The notes beneath the pieces were generated by a model that had not been told where the DNA came from, searched no databases, and saw only the letters and a program-made list of their open reading frames with translations. From the NCBI RefSeq assembly GCF_004123675.1, contig NZ_CP035417.1, positions 2,347,501 to 2,411,500 on the forward strand: DNA of 64,000 nt, in the 5' to 3' direction. Each line of letters starts with the position of its first letter. Within the stretch, counting starts at the first letter, position 1. Origin of the DNA: Leisingera sp. NJS204. Lineage in GTDB: Bacteria; Pseudomonadota; Alphaproteobacteria; Rhodobacterales; Rhodobacteraceae. The translations under genes and the position numbers were made by a program. Positions 46,071 to 53,726 of the stretch are shown here, piece after piece.

Positions 46071-47131
46071 CACGCGGCCCCCGCGCTGCCCGCCCGGGCG
46101 AAACCTTCGAAAAATCCTGCGAACCTTGCACAGCTGCGCTCTGCCGCGGTGAGCAGCCCGTGCTCCTCCTCGCTCAGGACAGCCTCGGCGCGCGCTTTCA
46201 CTGCGCTCCAGCTGTTGCGCGCCATCCCGGCGTCGAAAACCGCTTCTGACAGGCTCCTCAAAATACTCCCTCCCTGCTGCGCCGACACATGCATTCCGCC
46301 CATCGGGACCGCCTGCCGAAAGGCAGGACGCCCGGACATCAGCATGAGCCAGTTGACCACAAAATACTCGTGATACGCATCCTGATGTCCATAAAATTCT
46401 CCCTTAGCGAGCATATAGGCCGAAACCTGCCGGTCAAGCCACGCCTCCCAGGCCGCAGGCGGCTGCTGGCCGGCAAACCGCAGCGCGATGCAGATCTCTG
46501 CCAGCAGGTCGGCATTCTGATCCAAAAAGGCCACCAGACCGGCAAATTCCAGACTGGTGATCGCCGCCTCCGGCAGGTCCGGATCGCGGCGGCCGTATTC
46601 AGAGAGATAGAAAACGATATGGGTCAGCTCGTAAGCTGCCTTCTTGTTGGGAATGGCAAAGGTCTGAGGGTTTGAGATGAAACCGCGCAGCCGGTCGTCC
46701 AGCCCGTCATCACGCAGATCTATCCCGCGCCGCGCCAGCAGCCGCCGGGCCTCGGCGCGCTGCAAATCGGACAGCTCGGCCTGCGCCAGCCCCTGCTTTG
46801 ACACCCAGCCTGCCAGTTGCGCCCCGGTCTGCCCCGGCAGGCCCAGATCCTCCAGGTCCAGGCAGATCGACAGGATAAAGCGGTAATACTGCCGGAAAAA
46901 ACTGATATGACGCGCCGCACCATCGTAAAATTGCTGCAAGGGCTGCAGGGCATCAGCGGCAACATCCGCCCCGGTGCATTCCAGAATATTCAGCAGCTCG
47001 GCGTTCTCTTTGAGCCAGAACACGTCCTCCTGGCTGCGCCGGTGCGTTGCGAAACCGGCAATCAGCGTCTCTTGCGCACAGGCCCGGGACTGGCGGGCGG
47101 CAGGAGAGAAAAACGGGATGATCTGGGCCAT
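46070..47131 (-). CDS. Large helical protein of unknown function next to the SSGS-repeat gene
   Basis: The product has 353 residues. I recall related Rhodobacteraceae proteins labelled DUF6902, but could not check. There is no signal peptide or membrane segment; most of the chain is helix-forming. Notable segments: LLNILECTGADVAADALQPL, HISFFRQYYRFILSICLDLE, AAYELTHIVFYLSEYGRRD, GHQDAYHEYFVVNWL and PMGGMHVSAQQGGS. The last three carry histidines that could bind a metal; no known catalytic signature is seen. It follows the repeat gene after 97 bp and overlaps the EamA gene, so a maturation enzyme for the repeat protein is one possibility. Confidence 0.75.
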   Translation of the reverse strand: MAQIIPFFSPAARQSRACAQETLIAGFATHRRSQEDVFWLKENAELLNILECTGADVAADALQPLQQFYDGAARHISFFRQYYRFILSICLDLEDLGLPGQTGAQLAGWVSKQGLAQAELSDLQRAEARRLLARRGIDLRDDGLDDRLRGFISNPQTFAIPNKKAAYELTHIVFYLSEYGRRDPDLPEAAITSLEFAGLVAFLDQNADLLAEICIALRFAGQQPPAAWEAWLDRQVSAYMLAKGEFYGHQDAYHEYFVVNWLMLMSGRPAFRQAVPMGGMHVSAQQGGSILRSLSEAVFDAGMARNSWSAVKARAEAVLSEEEHGLLTAAERSCARFAGFFEGFARAGSAGAA

Positions 47132-47165
47132 GGGAACCTCGTTCGGAAAAATGCGGCGCGATACC

Positions 47166-47189
47166 GGCGGCCCCGGACACAGGGCCGCC
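47166..47189 (-). promoter_or_regulatory. Intercistronic hairpin between repeat gene and next gene
   Basis: GGCGGCCC (47166-47173) and GGGCCGCC (47182-47189) form a perfect 8-bp stem over an 8-nt loop. It lies in the 97-bp gap, about 35 nt before the start codon of the next gene. There is no immediate T-run (five Ts follow about 15 nt later on the minus strand). It could lower downstream expression relative to the repeat gene. Confidence 0.5.
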
Positions 47190-47228
47190 CAAAGTCAGGG
47201 ACCGGCAGCAAAACCGGCCCTGCCCGGA

Positions 47229-47897
47229 TCAGCTGCCCGAGGAGAACAGCCGGGTGGCATCGCCCGCGCTGGTCCGTGCCGCCGTTGCGGGGGCAGAACC
47301 GGAAGAGAACAGATGCGTCCCCTCGCCCGCGCCCGTCCTGGCCGCGGCAGCCGGGGCTGAACCGGAGGAGAACATCTCTGTCAGATCGCCGGCACCGGTT
47401 TCGGCCTGCGCAGCGGGCGCCGAACCGGAGGAGAACATTTCCGTCAGATCACCTACCGCGGTTTCATGTGCCGCCGCAGGGGCTGAACCGGAAGAATACA
47501 TTTCTGTCAAATCCCCGGACGCAATCTCTGATTGATCCGCAGGCGCTGACCCTGAGGAAAACATTTGCACCAGATCACCTGCGGCGGCATCGCTTTGAGC
47601 AACAGGAGCGGAGCCGGAAGAGAACATCTCTACCAGGTCGCCAGCTGCGGTTTCGCTGCGGGCCGCAGGCGCTGAACCGCTGGAGAACAACCCGGTTTCC
47701 CCGCCGGCCCAGCTTTGCGCGGCCTGCGGCATGGACCCGGAAGAAAACAACGAAACACCTTCACCCGCAGTCAGCTCCGCGAAACATTCAGGTGCTGAAC
47801 CAGAGGAGAACATCTCTGCCCCGCCGCCCTCGAACAGGCTGGCGCCTGCGGTTTGACGGGCTGCATGGATGGTCTGGATTTTGTGCTGAGCAGTCAT
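47229..47897 (-). CDS. Tandem SSGS-repeat protein, possible multi-core peptide precursor
   Basis: The product has 222 residues. A short N-terminal part (MTAQHKIQTIHAARQTAGA, then SLFEGGGAE) is followed by nine repeat units of 20-21 residues and a last, cut unit. Each unit starts [M/L][F/Y]SSGS, mostly followed by AP, then an Ala-rich stretch and GDL(T/V)E. SSGS is kept in ten of ten copies while its codons vary. The chain stops right after the tenth LFSSGS. There is no signal peptide, membrane segment or known domain. It heads an operon with a helical unknown and an EamA transporter. ATG at 47897 follows GGGG; an ATG 12 nt earlier is possible. A cytosolic structural role is the alternative. 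Confidence 0.8.
   Translation of the reverse strand: MTAQHKIQTIHAARQTAGASLFEGGGAEMFSSGSAPECFAELTAGEGVSLFSSGSMPQAAQSWAGGETGLFSSGSAPAARSETAAGDLVEMFSSGSAPVAQSDAAAGDLVQMFSSGSAPADQSEIASGDLTEMYSSGSAPAAAHETAVGDLTEMFSSGSAPAAQAETGAGDLTEMFSSGSAPAAAARTGAGEGTHLFSSGSAPATAARTSAGDATRLFSSGS
47232..47813 (-). repeat. Coding tandem repeat, 63-bp period
   Basis: Nine units of 60 or 63 bp and one of 18 bp, all in frame. Only one unit (the second) is 20 residues. The motif is constant at protein level but not at DNA level: serine codons switch between TCN and AGY types. Confidence 0.85.
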
Positions 47898-48050
47898 TTG
47901 GAACCCCATTCATTAAGGACAAAAGGCTCCACAACGCTGGCACGGACACCGCGCAGCGCAAACAGAAAATGCAATTTCACATTGTATTTTCCAGTGCGGA
48001 TTACATTAACTTCAACTCGCTATTTTTTGTGCAATTTCAATTATTTCAAT

Positions 48051-48082
48051 TCATCCACAGCTTATTCACCGCGTTATTCACA
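48051..48082 (+). promoter_or_regulatory. Three phased DnaA-box-like sites
   Basis: TCATCCACA (48051-48059), TTATTCACC (48062-48070) and TTATTCACA (48074-48082) lie in the same direction, starting 11 and 12 bp apart. The third matches TTATNCACA fully; the others differ by one base each. The flank is AT-rich (cgtatattattgcaaaat). Confidence 0.5.
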
Positions 48083-48148
48083 CGTATATTATTGCAAAAT
48101 AAAGAAACTCAACCTGAGGGATACTTTTCACCTGTGCAAAACAGCCAT

Positions 48149-48210
48149 GATTCGCCGTGCCGCAAGTGATTCCCGAATCGTGCTTCGGGCTTGCCCCGCG
48201 ACGCTGATTC
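48149..48210. promoter_or_regulatory. Cluster of four GANTC sites
   Basis: GATTC at 48149, 48168 and 48206, and GAATC at 48175. In alphaproteobacteria GANTC is methylated by CcrM, and clusters in promoters can link genes to the cell cycle. The cluster lies 48-109 bp before the xth start. Confidence 0.45.
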
Positions 48211-48257
48211 AGCGATAGATCGGCCTCGGATAAAGCAATCTGTGCCGGAGGCAAGCC

Positions 48258-49064
48258 ATGAAAATCGCCACATTCAATATCAATGGCATCAAGGCCCGGG
48301 CGCAGGCGCTGCCGGACTGGCTGGATGAAGCCCAGCCCGACGTGGCGGTGCTTCAGGAGATCAAATCGGTCGACGAAGCGTTTCCGCGCGAAATGCTGGA
48401 AGAGCGCGGCTATAACGTCGAAACCCACGGCCAGAAAAGCTTTAACGGGGTGGCAATCCTGTCAAAGCTGCCGCTGGAGGATGTGCGCCGCGGCCTGCCC
48501 GGTGATGACAGCGACGAACAGGCCCGCTGGATCGAGGCCACGGTGGTCGGCAAGCAGGCGATCCGCATCTGCGGCCTGTACCTGCCCAATGGCAACCCGG
48601 TTGAGCTGGAGCCGGACGGCAGCCCGGTGGCGGGCGGCAAATATGCCTATAAACTAGCCTGGATGGAACGGCTGAAGGCGCGCGCCGAAGCATTGCTGGC
48701 GGAGGAGATGCCGGCACTGATGGCCGGTGACTACAACATCATCCCGCAGGCCGAGGATGCCAAGCGCCCCGAAGCCTGGCTGGAGGACGCGCTGCACCGG
48801 CCCGAAAGCCGTGCCGCGTTTCAGCGGATCGTCAACCTTGGCTTCACCGAAGCCTTCCGCGCCCGGCACCAGGGGCCAGGGCATTATTCCTTCTGGGATT
48901 ACCAGGCTGGTGCGTGGAACCGCGACGACGGCATCCGCATCGACCATTTCCTGCTGACCCCGCAGGCCGCGGATCTGCTGCTCGATTGCCAGATCGACAA
49001 GGATGTGCGCGGCCGGGAAAAACCCTCGGACCATGTGCCGGTCTGGGTCGAGCTGGATATCTAG
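48258..49064 (+). CDS. xth: Exodeoxyribonuclease III
   Basis: The product has 268 residues. It cuts DNA 5' of abasic sites and removes 3' blocks in base excision repair. Signatures: MKIATFNINGIKAR, VAVLQEIKSVDEAFP (metal Glu), YLPNGNPVE, MAGDYNIIPQAEDAKRPEAW, and final PSDHVPVWVEL with the catalytic His. GGAGG precedes the ATG. It ends at a beta repeat. Confidence 0.94.
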   Translation: MKIATFNINGIKARAQALPDWLDEAQPDVAVLQEIKSVDEAFPREMLEERGYNVETHGQKSFNGVAILSKLPLEDVRRGLPGDDSDEQARWIEATVVGKQAIRICGLYLPNGNPVELEPDGSPVAGGKYAYKLAWMERLKARAEALLAEEMPALMAGDYNIIPQAEDAKRPEAWLEDALHRPESRAAFQRIVNLGFTEAFRARHQGPGHYSFWDYQAGAWNRDDGIRIDHFLLTPQAADLLLDCQIDKDVRGREKPSDHVPVWVELDI

Positions 49065-49072
49065 CGCTATCC

Positions 49073-49147
49073 GCGCCGCGCACCAGCGCGGCGCCCGGCC
49101 CAACACTTTCGGGTTCATTTCAGATGAACCCGAAAAGGGGCGGGAGC
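49073..49147. repeat. Beta repeat, copy 5 (without alpha)
   Basis: Hairpin GCGCCGCGC (49073-49081) / GCGCGGCGC (49086-49094), then CCGGCCCAAC, then a second perfect hairpin TTTCGGGTTCAT (49107-49118) / ATGAACCCGAAA (49124-49135) and GGGGCGGGAGCC. It lies between the convergent xth and FAD monooxygenase genes. Confidence 0.65.
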
Positions 49148-49163
49148 CGCCCGCCGGCCCTGC

Positions 49164-50330
49164 TCAGGCGGTGACGTCGTGGCGGTAGATCCAGTCGAAC
49201 TGGCTGACCATCTTGCCCGGTGCAAAGCGGCCGCCCAGCTTCAGCACCTGATGCGCAGGCCAGCTGAGCGGTGCGCGCAGATGGTATTTCCAGGCGTTTT
49301 TGCCGGCCGCCTGCACCACCTTTTCAGCCCGTTCGCGGCGGCGGGACTGGTAAACGGCCAAGCCGCGCGCGATATCCGGCGCTTCCTGCAGGGAGCGGGC
49401 CAGCACCCAGGCATCCTCCAGCGCCAGATTGGCGCCCTGCGCCATGAAGGGCAGCGTCGGATGCGCCGCATCGCCCAAGATGGCGGTGTTTTCGCCATGC
49501 CAGCTGGCCGCCACCGGGTGGCGGAACAGGCCCCACAGCAATACATCCTCCACTGCCTCCAGCAGCGCAGCGGCGGTGCCGCCGAAACCGGAAAAGGCGG
49601 CGCGCAGGTTGGCGGGATCATCCTTGAAATTCCAGCCCTCGTCGGCCCAGGCGCGGCGTTCCTGCACCGCAACCAGGTTCATCAGACTGCCATCGCGCAA
49701 GGGGTAAGCCACCAGATGCCGCCCCGGCCCCATGAACACCTGCGCCTCGGCTGGCTGGTTCAGATGGTTGGGCACAGTGGCGCGCCAGGCCACCTGGCCG
49801 GTGAAAGAAGGCGTTCGCTCGCCGTTCAGCGCCACGCGGGCTTTCGAGTGCAGCCCATCAGCGCCCACCACCAGATCACCGCCGCATTGCGCACCATTGC
49901 TGAGGTGGACGACAGGCTGCAGGCCCGGTTCGACCCGGTCCGCCCGTTGCAGCAGCCGCACCTGCACACCGTCGCGGCGGGCGGCACCGGCCAGAATGCC
50001 GACCAGGTCGGAGCGGTGGACAAAGTAGTACGGGTGCCCCGCTGAATATTCATCAAGATCCAATCGCAGCACCTGATCGCCGCGCCGGTGGCCGCGCAGC
50101 ACCACGGCACGGGCGCGCTGCGAGCACCAGGCCAGATCATCGGCCAGCCCCAGCGCCTTCAGCACAGCCACGCCGTTGGGAGTGATCTGCAGGCCCGCGC
50201 CCACTTCGGAGATCGCCTCGGCCTGCTCCAGCACAGTGACGGATGCGCCAAAGCGGCGCAGCGCCAAGGCTGCGGTCAAGCCGCCGATCCCGGCGCCGAT
50301 GACGGTTATTTTCAGGCCTTTGAGTTCCAT
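49164..50330 (-). CDS. FAD-dependent monooxygenase (salicylate hydroxylase-like)
   Basis: The product has 388 residues, a class A flavoprotein hydroxylase. FAD motif ITVIGAGIGGLTAALAL at the start, the DG motif in VGADGLHSKAR, and the GD motif in AILGDAAHPTLPFMAQGAN. It would hydroxylate an aromatic compound with NAD(P)H and O2; the substrate is unknown. The ATG at 50330 fits the Rossmann start; a longer form from 50384 would overlap the dksA terminator. Confidence 0.85.
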   Translation of the reverse strand: MELKGLKITVIGAGIGGLTAALALRRFGASVTVLEQAEAISEVGAGLQITPNGVAVLKALGLADDLAWCSQRARAVVLRGHRRGDQVLRLDLDEYSAGHPYYFVHRSDLVGILAGAARRDGVQVRLLQRADRVEPGLQPVVHLSNGAQCGGDLVVGADGLHSKARVALNGERTPSFTGQVAWRATVPNHLNQPAEAQVFMGPGRHLVAYPLRDGSLMNLVAVQERRAWADEGWNFKDDPANLRAAFSGFGGTAAALLEAVEDVLLWGLFRHPVAASWHGENTAILGDAAHPTLPFMAQGANLALEDAWVLARSLQEAPDIARGLAVYQSRRRERAEKVVQAAGKNAWKYHLRAPLSWPAHQVLKLGGRFAPGKMVSQFDWIYRHDVTA

Positions 50331-50367
50331 GGGCTCCCGCAGATTCTCCGCTTGCACCCAATGAAAC

Positions 50368-50397
50368 AAAAAACGCCGGAGCAAAAGGCCCCGGCGT
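50368..50397 (-). terminator. Rho-independent terminator of dksA
   Basis: On the minus strand ACGCCGGGGC pairs with GCTCCGGCGT (10 bp with one G-U pair, 5-nt loop), followed by TTTTTT (50368-50373). It lies 36 nt behind the dksA stop. Confidence 0.88.
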
Positions 50398-50433
50398 CAT
50401 GAATTCGCGCGTTTTCACTGCCAATGGCGGCGG

Positions 50434-50856
50434 TTAATCGTCGCGGTGGACTTTTTCGCGGCGCTCGTGGCGTTCCTGGGCCTCAAGGCTCATGGTTGCG
50501 ATCGGACGTGCATCCAGACGTTTCAGCGAAATCGGATCGCCGGTCACTTCGCAGTAGCCGAATTCACCCTCGTCGATGCGGCGCAGGGCCGAGTCGATTT
50601 TGGCGACCAGCTTGCGCTGGCGGTCACGGGTGCGCAGTTCCAGCGCGCGGTCGGTCTCTTCGCTGGCACGGTCGGCAACATCCGGGATGTTGCGGGTGTT
50701 GTCCTGCAGCCCTTCGATGGTATCGCGGCTGTCGGACAGCAGATCCTGTTTCCATTCCAATAGTTTGCGTCGGAAATACTCAAGCTGCCGGTCGTTCATG
50801 AACGGCTCATCTTCAGCCGGTCGGTAGTCGTCCGGCAGAAACACTTCTTGCTTCAT
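50434..50856 (-). CDS. dksA: DksA, one-cysteine form
   Basis: The product has 140 residues. DksA binds the RNA polymerase secondary channel and with ppGpp tunes rRNA and amino-acid promoters. The coiled coil (LEYFRRKLLEWKQDLLSDSRD to RKLVAKIDSALRRI) carries the tip motif DVADRASEE with the acidic residue. The zinc finger keeps only one Cys (YCEVTGDPISLKRLDARPIA), as reported for Rhodobacter sphaeroides DksA. AAGGAG 5 nt before the ATG sets the start. Confidence 0.95.
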   Translation of the reverse strand: MKQEVFLPDDYRPAEDEPFMNDRQLEYFRRKLLEWKQDLLSDSRDTIEGLQDNTRNIPDVADRASEETDRALELRTRDRQRKLVAKIDSALRRIDEGEFGYCEVTGDPISLKRLDARPIATMSLEAQERHERREKVHRDD

Positions 50857-51042
50857 TTCGGCTCCTTCGGTCTGGCCCATAATGCTGGTCATAATTTGCA
50901 CCTGAACATTTTGGCTCCCCCTCTGCCGCAGCGTTTATCCCCATCGGAAGGGAATGTCACTACACAATAGTGGCGCCGTTTGGTTAAAACCGTGATAACA
51001 ACTTGGCGCCGTGGCACCGATCATGACTGGAACAGGAAAGAT

Positions 51043-51882
51043 ATGCAATTTCAGGGCACTAAAGAATATGTCGCAACAGATGATTTGAAAGTTGCGGTGA
51101 ATGCGGCGGTGACGCTGGAGCGTCCCCTGCTGGTTAAGGGCGAGCCGGGCACGGGCAAGACCGAGCTGGCAAAACAGGTTGCCAGCGCCCTGGGGCTGCG
51201 GATGATCGAGTGGAACGTGAAGTCCACCACCCGCGCCCAGCAAGGCCTGTATGAATATGACGCCGTCAGCCGGTTGCGCGACAGCCAGCTGGGTGATGCG
51301 CGCGTGAATGATGTGAAAAACTACATCAAGAAGGGCAAGCTGTGGGAGGCCTTTGAAGCGGGTGAGAAGGTCGTGCTGCTGATCGACGAAATCGACAAGG
51401 CCGACATCGAGTTCCCGAACGACCTGTTGCAGGAGCTCGACAAGATGGAGTTCCACGTCTACGAGACCGGCGAGATGGTCAAGGCAAAGCACCGGCCCGT
51501 CATGATCATCACCTCGAACAATGAAAAAGAGCTGCCGGACGCCTTTTTGCGGCGCTGCTTCTTTCACTACATCCGCTTTCCGGATGCTGAAACGATGAAA
51601 AAGATCGTCGAGGTGCACCATCCCGGCATCAAGGACAGCCTGCTGACCGCCGCGCTGACCCAGTTCTACGAGATCCGCGAGACGCAAGGCCTGAAGAAGA
51701 AACCCTCGACCTCCGAGGTGATCGACTGGCTGAAGCTGCTGCTGGCCGAGGATCTGAGCCCTGAGGACATCGCCCGTGACGGCGCCGATGCGCTGCCGAA
51801 ACTGCATGGGGCGCTGCTGAAGAACGAACAGGACGTGCATTTGTTCGAACGGCTGGCCTTCATGGCGCGCGGCCGCCGCTGA
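51043..51882 (+). CDS. MoxR-family AAA+ ATPase
   Basis: The product has 279 residues. Walker A is GEPGTGKTEL, Walker B VVLLIDEIDKAD, sensor 1 IITSNNEKELPDAFLRRC with the arginine finger. Such ATPases work with vWA proteins as metal-insertion or unfolding chaperones; a vWA gene lies two genes downstream. AGGAAA precedes the ATG at 51043. A hairpin follows the stop. Confidence 0.92.
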   Translation: MQFQGTKEYVATDDLKVAVNAAVTLERPLLVKGEPGTGKTELAKQVASALGLRMIEWNVKSTTRAQQGLYEYDAVSRLRDSQLGDARVNDVKNYIKKGKLWEAFEAGEKVVLLIDEIDKADIEFPNDLLQELDKMEFHVYETGEMVKAKHRPVMIITSNNEKELPDAFLRRCFFHYIRFPDAETMKKIVEVHHPGIKDSLLTAALTQFYEIRETQGLKKKPSTSEVIDWLKLLLAEDLSPEDIARDGADALPKLHGALLKNEQDVHLFERLAFMARGRR

Positions 51883-51898
51883 ACGGCCTTGAGGCCGG

Positions 51899-51932
51899 AA
51901 CAGGCAGGCGCATTGCCTGGCGGCTGCCTGTT
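51899..51932 (+). terminator. Hairpin behind the MoxR gene
   Basis: AACAGGCAG (51899-51907) pairs with CTGCCTGTT (51924-51932) over a 16-nt segment that can fold further; the right arm ends in GTTT. It may reduce readthrough into the next gene. Confidence 0.45.
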
Positions 51933-52014
51933 TCGCTTCAAATTGCTGCCGCATTCCCCTATCAGAGGAAACAGAGCCGGGCAGCACAGCCCGGGCTGAT
52001 AGGAGACGCCCCGA

Positions 52015-53463
52015 GTGCCCGCTGACGCTGCCCCGGATTCACACATCTCTGTCCGCCGCCTTGTTAGGCAGCCCGCCGCCAGGCCTGGCGGCCTGCGCGT
52101 TTTGCGGGGCGCGGTGGCCGGGCTTGCTGTGGCTGCGCTGGCTGCCTGCGCTACCCCCGGCGGGCGGGCCGCAGCGCCGACCCGCGCCGCAGCCGCGCCG
52201 GTTGCGCTGCCGCCGGTCAAGGTGTTCACCGCCGGCCGCGCGCAGCCGCCGCAGCGCTCCAATGCCGATATCGCGCGGGATTTTCTGGATCTGCACTTCA
52301 GGCTGGAAGGCGGCAGCACCCTGCCCCAGTTCACCCGGTTCGAGACCCCGATCACCCTGCGTGTGACCGGCACGCCCGCACCGGGGTTCAACCGCGATCT
52401 AAGCGCGCTGCTGACCCGGCTGCAGACCGAGGCCGGGATCCCGGTCCGCCGGGTGTCCGGCGGCGAAGCCAGTATCACCATTCAGTCGGTTTCCCGCGCC
52501 GAGATCCGCCGGGCCTTGCCCAAGGCCGCCTGTTTTGTGGTCCCCAATGTCTCGTCGCTGCGTGAATACCGCCGCAACCGGCGCAGCCCGCGCACCAATT
52601 GGTCGCTGCTGCGCAACCGCGAGAAGCTGGCGGTATTCATCCCCAATGACGTCAGCCCGCAGGAGGTGCGTGACTGCCTGCACGAGGAGCTGGCGCAGGC
52701 GCTTGGTCCGCTGAACGATCTCTACCGGCTGCCGGATTCCATTTTCAACGACGACAATATTCATGCGGTGCTGACCGGCTTTGACATGCTGATTCTGCGC
52801 GCAACCTATGCGCCCGAGCTGCGCACCGGCATGAGCCGGGCCGAGGTGGCCGCGCGGCTGCCTGCGGTGCTGGCGCGGCTGAACCCGCGCGGCGCGCGCA
52901 CCGCGGCGCAGCGGCTGCCGGAAACCCCGCGCGCCTGGTCAGCCGCCTATGAGCAGGCTTTGGGCCCGCAAGCCTCGCTGCGGGACCGGCTGCGCGCCGC
53001 CAACAGGGCCGCGGAGATTGCCCGCGACCTGGGCTGGCAGGACCACCGCCGGGCCTTGAGCCATTACACATTGGGCCGGATGCTGCATGTCCGCGAGCCC
53101 GAGCTGGCATTGCAGCATTTCCTGACTGCACAGACATATCTGCAAGGTCTGCCCGGCACCCGGATGCACCAGGCCAAACTGGCAGTGCAGCTGGCGGCCT
53201 ATGAGATTGCCACCGGCAACGGGGGCGCCGCGCTGGCGCGGCTGACCCCTGCTGTGACAGCCGCGGCCGAACATGAGAACGCCGCCCTGCTGTCGACCCT
53301 GCTGATGCTGCAGGCCGAAGCGCTGGAATTGCAGGGCCGCGTGGTGGAGGCGCGCCGGGTCAGGCTGGACAGCCTGGGATGGGCACGCTACGGGTTCGGC
53401 CCGGATTGGGTGGTCGAGGCCCGGCTGGAAGAGATCGCCGCGCTGCGCCCCTCGGCCCCTTGA
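52015..53463 (+). CDS. DUF2927 lipoprotein with helical repeats
   Basis: The product has 482 residues from a GTG with AGGAG 9 nt upstream. A signal ends in the lipobox LAALAACATPGG, so export as a lipoprotein is expected. The middle (residues about 85-260) fits DUF2927: IARDFLDLHFRLEGGSTLPQ, RFETPITLRV, and LHEELAQALGPLNDLYRLPDSIFNDD, the last with a zincin-like HEE. The C-terminal 200 residues are helical and TPR-like (LSHYTLGRMLHVREPELALQ). Function unknown; the HEE-x3-A-L segment may be a metal site. It lies in the moxR-vWA locus. Confidence 0.83.
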   Translation: MPADAAPDSHISVRRLVRQPAARPGGLRVLRGAVAGLAVAALAACATPGGRAAAPTRAAAAPVALPPVKVFTAGRAQPPQRSNADIARDFLDLHFRLEGGSTLPQFTRFETPITLRVTGTPAPGFNRDLSALLTRLQTEAGIPVRRVSGGEASITIQSVSRAEIRRALPKAACFVVPNVSSLREYRRNRRSPRTNWSLLRNREKLAVFIPNDVSPQEVRDCLHEELAQALGPLNDLYRLPDSIFNDDNIHAVLTGFDMLILRATYAPELRTGMSRAEVAARLPAVLARLNPRGARTAAQRLPETPRAWSAAYEQALGPQASLRDRLRAANRAAEIARDLGWQDHRRALSHYTLGRMLHVREPELALQHFLTAQTYLQGLPGTRMHQAKLAVQLAAYEIATGNGGAALARLTPAVTAAAEHENAALLSTLLMLQAEALELQGRVVEARRVRLDSLGWARYGFGPDWVVEARLEEIAALRPSAP

Positions 53464-53537
53464 TCCTGAGCGTGCAGACTGGACCTGAAACACCGGGCCT
53501 GAAAGACTGATCTGAAAGACAGGAAACGGAAAACACC

Positions 53538-53705
53538 ATGATTGTAATCGCCGGCTTGGTGCTGGGCGCCGTTATTGGCGCAACGAAGGCCCGCAAACGT
53601 GGCGGCAATACCCTGGACATGCTGCAATACGGGGCTGTCTATGCCATCGTATTTGGTATGATCGGGCTGCTGGCAACCATCCTGACCCACCGGGTGCTGG
53701 CGTAA
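53538..53705 (+). CDS. Small two-span membrane protein
   Basis: The product has 55 residues, below usual cut-offs. It starts MIVIAGLVLGAVIGATKARK and has a basic loop (KARKRGGN), then MLQYGAVYAIVFGMIGLLAT as second helix and a short end LTHRVLA. The two helices with a basic cytosolic loop fit the inner membrane. GGAAA lies before the ATG. It is located between the DUF2927 and vWA genes; I recall the same small gene at this place in other Rhodobacteraceae. Function unknown. Confidence 0.8.
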   Translation: MIVIAGLVLGAVIGATKARKRGGNTLDMLQYGAVYAIVFGMIGLLATILTHRVLA

Positions 53706-53726
53706 CTGCTCAGCAAAGGCGCCGCG

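Larger units (their letters stand above)
47898..48257. other. AT-rich divergent region with protein-binding-site candidates
   Basis: No gene is seen. It separates the SSGS-repeat operon (minus) from xth (plus) and must hold both promoters. About 47960-48115 is AT-rich compared with the rest of the window. It carries three DnaA-box-like sites (48051-48082), repeats of TTTCAATT (near 48035-48050), and four GANTC sites (48149-48210). Confidence 0.55.

Noticed and set aside
47232..47813. CRISPR-like regular repeats
   Set aside because: The 63-bp period is fully in frame, units differ at synonymous positions, and there are no unique spacers or cas genes.
47898..48257. Chromosome origin
   Set aside because: There are DnaA-box-like sites and AT-rich DNA, but none of the genes usually next to an origin, and only one box is a perfect match.
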